Shown here: positions 60,149-64,000 of the stretch, in pieces | Numbering within the stretch: position 1 is the stretch's first letter | Layout of the letters: each line of letters starts with the position of its first letter | Source: Thiogranum longum | Lineage (GTDB): Bacteria > Pseudomonadota > Gammaproteobacteria > DSM-19610 | DNA length: 64,000 nt | Assembly (NCBI RefSeq): GCF_004339085.1 | Contig: NZ_SMFX01000001.1 | Span: 1,253,227 to 1,317,226, forward strand | Direction: 5' to 3' | Translations under genes and position numbers: made by a program | The notes under the pieces: generated by a model | Database searches by the model: none | What the model was told of the DNA's origin: nothing | What the model saw: the letters and a program-made list of their open reading frames with translations, nothing else

Positions 60149-60219
60149 CCGTCATACCGGCGCAGGCCGGTATCCAGAGCGCAGGCACCGGTAGATTCCG
60201 GCCTGCGCCGGAATGACGG
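60149..60219. repeat. GTCATTCCGG-family palindromic repeat between gyrA and serC
   Basis: 22-base inverted ends at 60149-60170 and 60198-60219 with one mismatch, around 27 central bases. It lies 7 bases after the gyrA stop and could also end or stabilise its transcript. Related to 37452-37519 and 51435-51617. Confidence 0.85.
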
Positions 60220-60318
60220 AAGTAGCTTAAACGTACGGAAGCAGCTTTTACGTAAGGAAGTAACGTTAATCCGGCGTTACAAAAATTATTGTTGGAATTA
60301 CCCAGGAGCCCAAAGCAT

Positions 60319-61401
60319 ATGTCCAAGGTGTATAACTTCAGTGCAGGTCCCGCCGTATTACCCGCGGAAGTACTGGAGCGCGCGCGTGATGAACTGGTCG
60401 ACTGGCATGGTAGTCACATGTCAGTCATGGAGATGAGTCATCGCGGCAAGGAATTCATGTCTATTGCGGAGAAGGCCGAGGCCGACCTGCGCGAGTTGAT
60501 GAAAATCCCGGACAATTACAAGGTGCTGTTCCTGCAGGGTGGTGCTTCCAGCCAGTTCTCAATGGTGCCGATCAATCTGCTGCGCGGTAACAGCAAGGCT
60601 GACTACATCTGGACCGGCGCCTGGGGCAAGAAAGCCATTGCCGAGGGCAAGCGCTATTGCGACGTGAATGTCGCCGCCAGCTCCGAGGCAGAAAAATTCA
60701 CCACAATTCCGGATCCGTCCGGCTGGTCGCTGGATGCGGATGCCGCCTATGTGCACTACACGCCAAATGAAACCATTGGTGGCGTCGAGTTTCACTGGAT
60801 ACCGGATGTCGGTGATGTGCCGTTGGTGGCGGACATGTCATCGACCATCCTGTCGCGTCCGATCGACGTCAGCAAATATGGCGTGATCTACGCCGGTGCG
60901 CAGAAGAACATTGGCCCGGCCGGGTTAACGGTGGTGGTCGTGCGCGATGACCTGATCGGTCAACCGGTCGATGGACAGCCGGTGATGTTCGACTATGCCA
61001 CTCACGCCAACAACGACTCCATGTACAACACGCCGCCCACTTACGGCTGGTATTTCGCCGGGCTGGTGTTTGAGTGGTTGAAGGACAAAGGTGGTCTGGA
61101 AGCGATTTCGATGATCAATCATCGCAAGGCCAGCGCCCTGTACAAGACAATCGATGATTCGGGTTTTTATGCCAACCCGGTCGATCCCGATTGCCGCTCC
61201 TGGATGAATGTGCCCTTCACCCTGGCCGATCCGGAACTGGATGCCACTTTCCTGGAAGAAGCAAAGCAGGAAGGCCTTGTTACTCTCAAGGGACACCGTT
61301 CTGTCGGTGGCATGCGCGCCAGCATCTATAACGCCATGCCGGAAGAGGGTGTTGCTGCATTGATAGATTTCATGGGCGAGTTCGAGAAGCGCCACGGTTA
61401 A
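60319..61401 (+). CDS. serC: Phosphoserine aminotransferase
   Basis: A 360-residue class V aminotransferase. The PLP Lys is in IYAGAQKNIGPAG. FSAGPAVLPAEVLERARDEL at the start and HRSVGGMRASIYNAMPEEGV near the end are SerC markers. It makes phosphoserine from 3-phosphohydroxypyruvate and also serves pyridoxal phosphate synthesis. GGAG lies before the ATG at 60319. It is followed by a repeat and serA. Confidence 0.96.
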   Translation: MSKVYNFSAGPAVLPAEVLERARDELVDWHGSHMSVMEMSHRGKEFMSIAEKAEADLRELMKIPDNYKVLFLQGGASSQFSMVPINLLRGNSKADYIWTGAWGKKAIAEGKRYCDVNVAASSEAEKFTTIPDPSGWSLDADAAYVHYTPNETIGGVEFHWIPDVGDVPLVADMSSTILSRPIDVSKYGVIYAGAQKNIGPAGLTVVVVRDDLIGQPVDGQPVMFDYATHANNDSMYNTPPTYGWYFAGLVFEWLKDKGGLEAISMINHRKASALYKTIDDSGFYANPVDPDCRSWMNVPFTLADPELDATFLEEAKQEGLVTLKGHRSVGGMRASIYNAMPEEGVAALIDFMGEFEKRHG

Positions 61402-61410
61402 AAAAACCGC

Positions 61411-61496
61411 GTCATTGCGAGGCGCGCAGCGCCGTGGCAATCTCCAACAGGATGGTGCCAGATCCAGAGAGATTGCCGCGCTTCGCTCGCAATGAC
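61411..61496. repeat. GTCATTGCGAG-family palindromic repeat between serC and serA
   Basis: Inverted ends GTCATTGCGAG (61411-61421) and CTCGCAATGAC (61486-61496, with GCTCGC), inner arms GGCAATCTC and GAGATTGCC (61436-61444 and 61469-61477). It lies in the 134-base gap between serC and serA. Confidence 0.82.
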
Positions 61497-61535
61497 AAAT
61501 CAATCAGCATAACGCTGAACTGGAACAGTAGGACT

Positions 61536-62699
61536 ATGTACAAAATACTGACGTTGAATAATATATCCGTAGCCGGCCTGGAACGTCTGCCACGCGACAA
61601 ATATGAAGTGGCTTCCGAAATCCAGCACCCGGACGCCATCCTGTTGCGTTCGTTCAATATGCACAACTGGGAGATTCCCTCATCCGTCAAGGCCATTGGC
61701 CGTGCCGGTGCAGGTGTCAACAATATCCCGGTTGATGACATGAGCAAGCGCGGTGTGCCGGTGTTCAACGCGCCCGGCGCGAACGCCAATGCGGTCAAGG
61801 AACTGGTTGTCGCAGGAATGCTGATCGCTGCGCGGAATCTGTGTCAGGGCTGGTCATTTGCCCGCAACCTTGAAGGCGAGGACAATGAGATCAGCAAGCA
61901 GGTTGAATCGGGCAAAAAGCACTTCGCCGGTTTCGAGCTGCCGGGCCGTACACTGGGTGTGATCGGACTGGGCGCTATCGGGGTGCAGGTCGCTAATGCA
62001 GCACATGCCCTGGGCATGAATGTTATTGGCTATGACCCTGACATTACCGTACAGAGCGCCTGGCAGATGTCTTCGGACGTGGAACAGGCGGCAGGTGTCG
62101 ATGACCTGTTGTCACGCAGCGATTTCGTGACTTTCCATGTGCCGCTGGTCGATGCTACCCGTCATATGATCAACGAAGAGCGCCTGCACAGCATGCGCGA
62201 TAATGTGGTGCTGCTCAATTTCTCGCGTAACGGCATCATCGATGACGAGGCTGTCGTCAAGGCGCTGGAGGAAGGCAAGGTCTACTCCTATGTCTGCGAC
62301 TTCCCAAGCAACCTGCTCAAGGATCACCCACGCGTCATTACCCTGCCGCACCTGGGGGCCTCAACGAAAGAAGCCGAGGACAACTGTGCCATTATGGTTG
62401 CCGACCAGGTCAGTGACTTCCTGGAAAACGGTAACGTACGCAACTCGGTCAATTTCCCCAAGGTCTACATGAAGCGTGGTGGCAAGTCGCGGCTGGCAGT
62501 CGTCAATGCCAATGTTCCCAATATGCTCGGCCAGATTTCGACATCACTGGCGGAATCCGGTCTGAATATTGTCGATATGATCAACAAGTCGCGGGGAGAA
62601 CTTGCCTATACGCTGGTCGATGTGGAGGGTGAAATCACTCAGGAATGCACCGACAGGATCGCTGCTACCGAAGGTGTGTTGTCGGTACGGACCCTGTAA
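61536..62699 (+). CDS. serA: D-3-phosphoglycerate dehydrogenase, ACT-domain form
   Basis: A 387-residue NAD dehydrogenase. The NAD motif is GVIGLGAIGVQVANAA, and the C-terminus has an ACT-like domain (LAVVNANVPNMLGQISTSLA) for serine or other control. It makes 3-phosphohydroxypyruvate, the substrate of SerC, so serC and serA are neighbours in function. The ATG at 61536 follows AGTAGGA; a longer frame would be translated from the repeat and is rejected. Confidence 0.94.
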   Translation: MYKILTLNNISVAGLERLPRDKYEVASEIQHPDAILLRSFNMHNWEIPSSVKAIGRAGAGVNNIPVDDMSKRGVPVFNAPGANANAVKELVVAGMLIAARNLCQGWSFARNLEGEDNEISKQVESGKKHFAGFELPGRTLGVIGLGAIGVQVANAAHALGMNVIGYDPDITVQSAWQMSSDVEQAAGVDDLLSRSDFVTFHVPLVDATRHMINEERLHSMRDNVVLLNFSRNGIIDDEAVVKALEEGKVYSYVCDFPSNLLKDHPRVITLPHLGASTKEAEDNCAIMVADQVSDFLENGNVRNSVNFPKVYMKRGGKSRLAVVNANVPNMLGQISTSLAESGLNIVDMINKSRGELAYTLVDVEGEITQECTDRIAATEGVLSVRTL

Positions 62700-62713
62700 A
62701 GGACATTTGCACA

Positions 62714-63796
62714 ATGGCAAATCCGACACTTGATCAACTGCGCAAACACATCGACGCGCTGGATGAGAAAATCCAGGCGCTGTTGAATGAGCGCGCCAGT
62801 TGCGCTCAACAGGTGGCGGAAGCCAAACGCAGTGAAGACCCTGACACAGTCTTTTACCGGCCGGAACGCGAGGCGGAAGTGCTGCGTATGGTGCGCGAAC
62901 GTAACAACGGCCCACTTTCCGACGATGAAGTGGCACGCCTGTTCCGCGAGATCATGTCAGCCTGCCTTGCACTGGAACAACCGCTGACCATTGCTTACCT
63001 GGGGCCGGAAGGTACCTACACCCAGGAGGCTGCACTCAAGCACTTCGGGCATTCCGTACAGCTCAAGCCCCTGGCGGCGATTGACGAAATCTTCCGTGAA
63101 GTGGAGGCTGGTAGCGCCGACTTTGGCGTTGTACCGGTCGAAAATTCCATTGAAGGTGCCATCAACCACACGCTGGACATGTTCATCCGTTCGCCGCTGA
63201 AGATTTGCGGCGATGTCGAGCTGCGAATTCATCACCAGTTGATCACCAACAGCGAGAGTCTTGCTGCCGTGAAATCGGTGCATGCACATCAGCAGGCGCT
63301 TGCACAATGCCGGGAATGGCTGGACGCAAACCTGCCGGGCGTGGAACGCGTGGCGGTCAGCAGTAATGGTGAGGCGGCACGACAGGCGAGCGAGGACAGC
63401 GCCATTGCGGCCATTGCCAGCGATGCGGCGGCTGAAACCTATGGCCTGGATACGCTGGCCTCGAATATCGAGGATGACCCGAACAACACCACGCGCTTTC
63501 TGGTGGTGGGCGACCAGTCTGTTGGATCCAGCGGAAACGACAAGACCACGTTGATGGTGACAGTGCAAAACGAGGCCGGCGCCCTGTATTCCCTGCTGGA
63601 ACCGGTGTCGCGCCACGGTGTAAGTATGACCAAAATCGAATCGCGGCCATCACGCATGAGCAAATGGGACTATGTGTTCTTTGTCGACGTTGAAGGCCAC
63701 CGTGATGATGAAAGCGTCGCTGCTGCGCTGAAGGAACTGGAAACACGCGCATCGATGCTCAAGGTACTGGGGTCCTACCCCAAATGCGAGCTGTAG
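62714..63796 (+). CDS. pheA: Bifunctional chorismate mutase/prephenate dehydratase
   Basis: A 360-residue P-protein. Residues 1-90 form the AroQ chorismate mutase (LDQLRKHIDALDEKIQALLN). The prephenate dehydratase part (about 95-275) opens with IAYLGPEGTYTQEAALKHFG and holds the VVPVENSIEGAINHTLD region. The C-terminal ACT domain (about 280-355) has GALYSLLEPVSRHGVSMTKI and ESRPSR, which bind Phe for feedback inhibition. It lies 14 bases after serA and 0 bases before hisC. Confidence 0.96.
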   Translation: MANPTLDQLRKHIDALDEKIQALLNERASCAQQVAEAKRSEDPDTVFYRPEREAEVLRMVRERNNGPLSDDEVARLFREIMSACLALEQPLTIAYLGPEGTYTQEAALKHFGHSVQLKPLAAIDEIFREVEAGSADFGVVPVENSIEGAINHTLDMFIRSPLKICGDVELRIHHQLITNSESLAAVKSVHAHQQALAQCREWLDANLPGVERVAVSSNGEAARQASEDSAIAAIASDAAAETYGLDTLASNIEDDPNNTTRFLVVGDQSVGSSGNDKTTLMVTVQNEAGALYSLLEPVSRHGVSMTKIESRPSRMSKWDYVFFVDVEGHRDDESVAAALKELETRASMLKVLGSYPKCEL

Positions 63797-64000
63797 ATGA
63801 CGGCAAGCCTGCTTGAATCCGCTATTCCCGGTGTACAGGGGTTGCGGCCGTATGCGCCAGGCAAGCCGCTCAGCGAGCTGGAGCGTGAATACGGCATCAC
63901 AGATGCTGTCAAGCTTGCTTCCAACGAAAACCCCCTCGGCCCTTCAAAATCTGTACTGGACGCCTTGCAGTGTGGTTACCACGAACTGGCGCGTTACCCG
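63797..64000 (+). CDS. hisC: Histidinol-phosphate aminotransferase, N-terminal part
   Basis: An incomplete frame of 68 codons to the window end. The start (GVQGLRPYAPGKPLSELERE, then KLASNENPLGPSKSVLDAL) is the HisC/aromatic aminotransferase opening. Its ATG follows the pheA stop with no gap (TAGATG), as in the pseudomonad order serC, pheA, hisC. It may serve histidine or aromatic amino acid synthesis. Confidence 0.9.
   Translation, partial: MTASLLESAIPGVQGLRPYAPGKPLSELEREYGITDAVKLASNENPLGPSKSVLDALQCGYHELARYP

Noticed and set aside
61434-61535. Extended N-terminus for serA
   Set aside because: It is coded by a dispersed palindromic repeat; the ATG at 61536 has a ribosome site and matches the family start.
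1-64000. tRNA, rRNA, CRISPR arrays and intact insertion sequences
   Set aside because: Looked for by eye on both strands; no cloverleaf-like or transposase-coding sequence was recognised. A tRNA search program would settle the first.

Overview
The window looks like chromosomal DNA of a free-living, respiring gammaproteobacterium. The right end carries a block whose order resembles that of pseudomonads: mtaD, ubiG, a HAD phosphatase and, in the other orientation, mtnA, gyrA, serC, (serA), pheA, hisC. GyrA carries Thr83, as in Pseudomonas, and the small regulators (YdcH/DUF465, DksA/TraR, ArsR, TetR) are ordinary proteobacterial types. Two families of dispersed palindromic repeats (one built on GTCATTGCGAG, one on GTCATTCCGG) punctuate the right half. 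I see no tRNA, rRNA, CRISPR array or complete insertion sequence.

Layout. 1-3619 (+): the end of a copper resistance operon (copA tail, copB, a His-rich cupredoxin), followed by a lone Rieske protein, a SHOCT membrane peptide and an FAD oxidoreductase. 3648-6350 (-): a haem-containing fatty acid cis/trans isomerase and a small helical protein. 6606-9524 (+): a DsrC-like protein without the usual C-terminal cysteines, a metallochaperone-like HMA protein and a Sel1-repeat protein. 9645-11271 (-): a TetR regulator and an SDR-like protein behind a promoter that carries a perfect 21-bp inverted repeat. 11431-16024 (+): Hsp20, a Tat-exported two-subunit GMC dehydrogenase and a two-gene ABC exporter.

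16683-27539 is the most striking region. A tightly packed minus-strand operon encodes a ferric-reductase-like di-haem membrane protein (two H-x13-H motifs), a 21-haem and a 20-haem cytochrome c, a small exported protein, and an 819-residue TPR/beta-barrel outer-membrane protein. Divergent from it are a ferredoxin/FAD oxidoreductase with an N-terminal membrane anchor and an exported Sel1/ankyrin protein. Together these could carry electrons from cytoplasmic NAD(P)H through the inner membrane and periplasm to or across the outer membrane. This reads as an extracellular electron-transfer or terminal-reductase system with an unusual parts list.

27622-34247: a second DsrC/TusE-like protein, a LOG-family protein, thioredoxin, two GGDEF proteins, an FMN reductase, an exported double-thioredoxin protein and a YciK-like SDR. 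34253-37456 (-): hpnE, hpnD and hpnC, which make squalene from farnesyl diphosphate. Then rmuC, an OprP/OprO-like porin behind a five-unit PhoB box array, and a MacAB-like exporter (two permeases, one ATPase, one adaptor) interrupted by DksA/TraR and YdcH genes. 45331-47435: ArsR, a decayed GAPDH gene and arsJ, an arsenate-detoxification locus that has lost its partner enzyme. 47547-56037: a cation/proton antiporter, an orphan MotA/MotB-like stator pair, a GST, a rhomboid protease, the phosphatase-ubiG-mtaD group and an MscS channel. 56329-64000 (+): mtnA, gyrA, serC, serA, pheA and the start of hisC.
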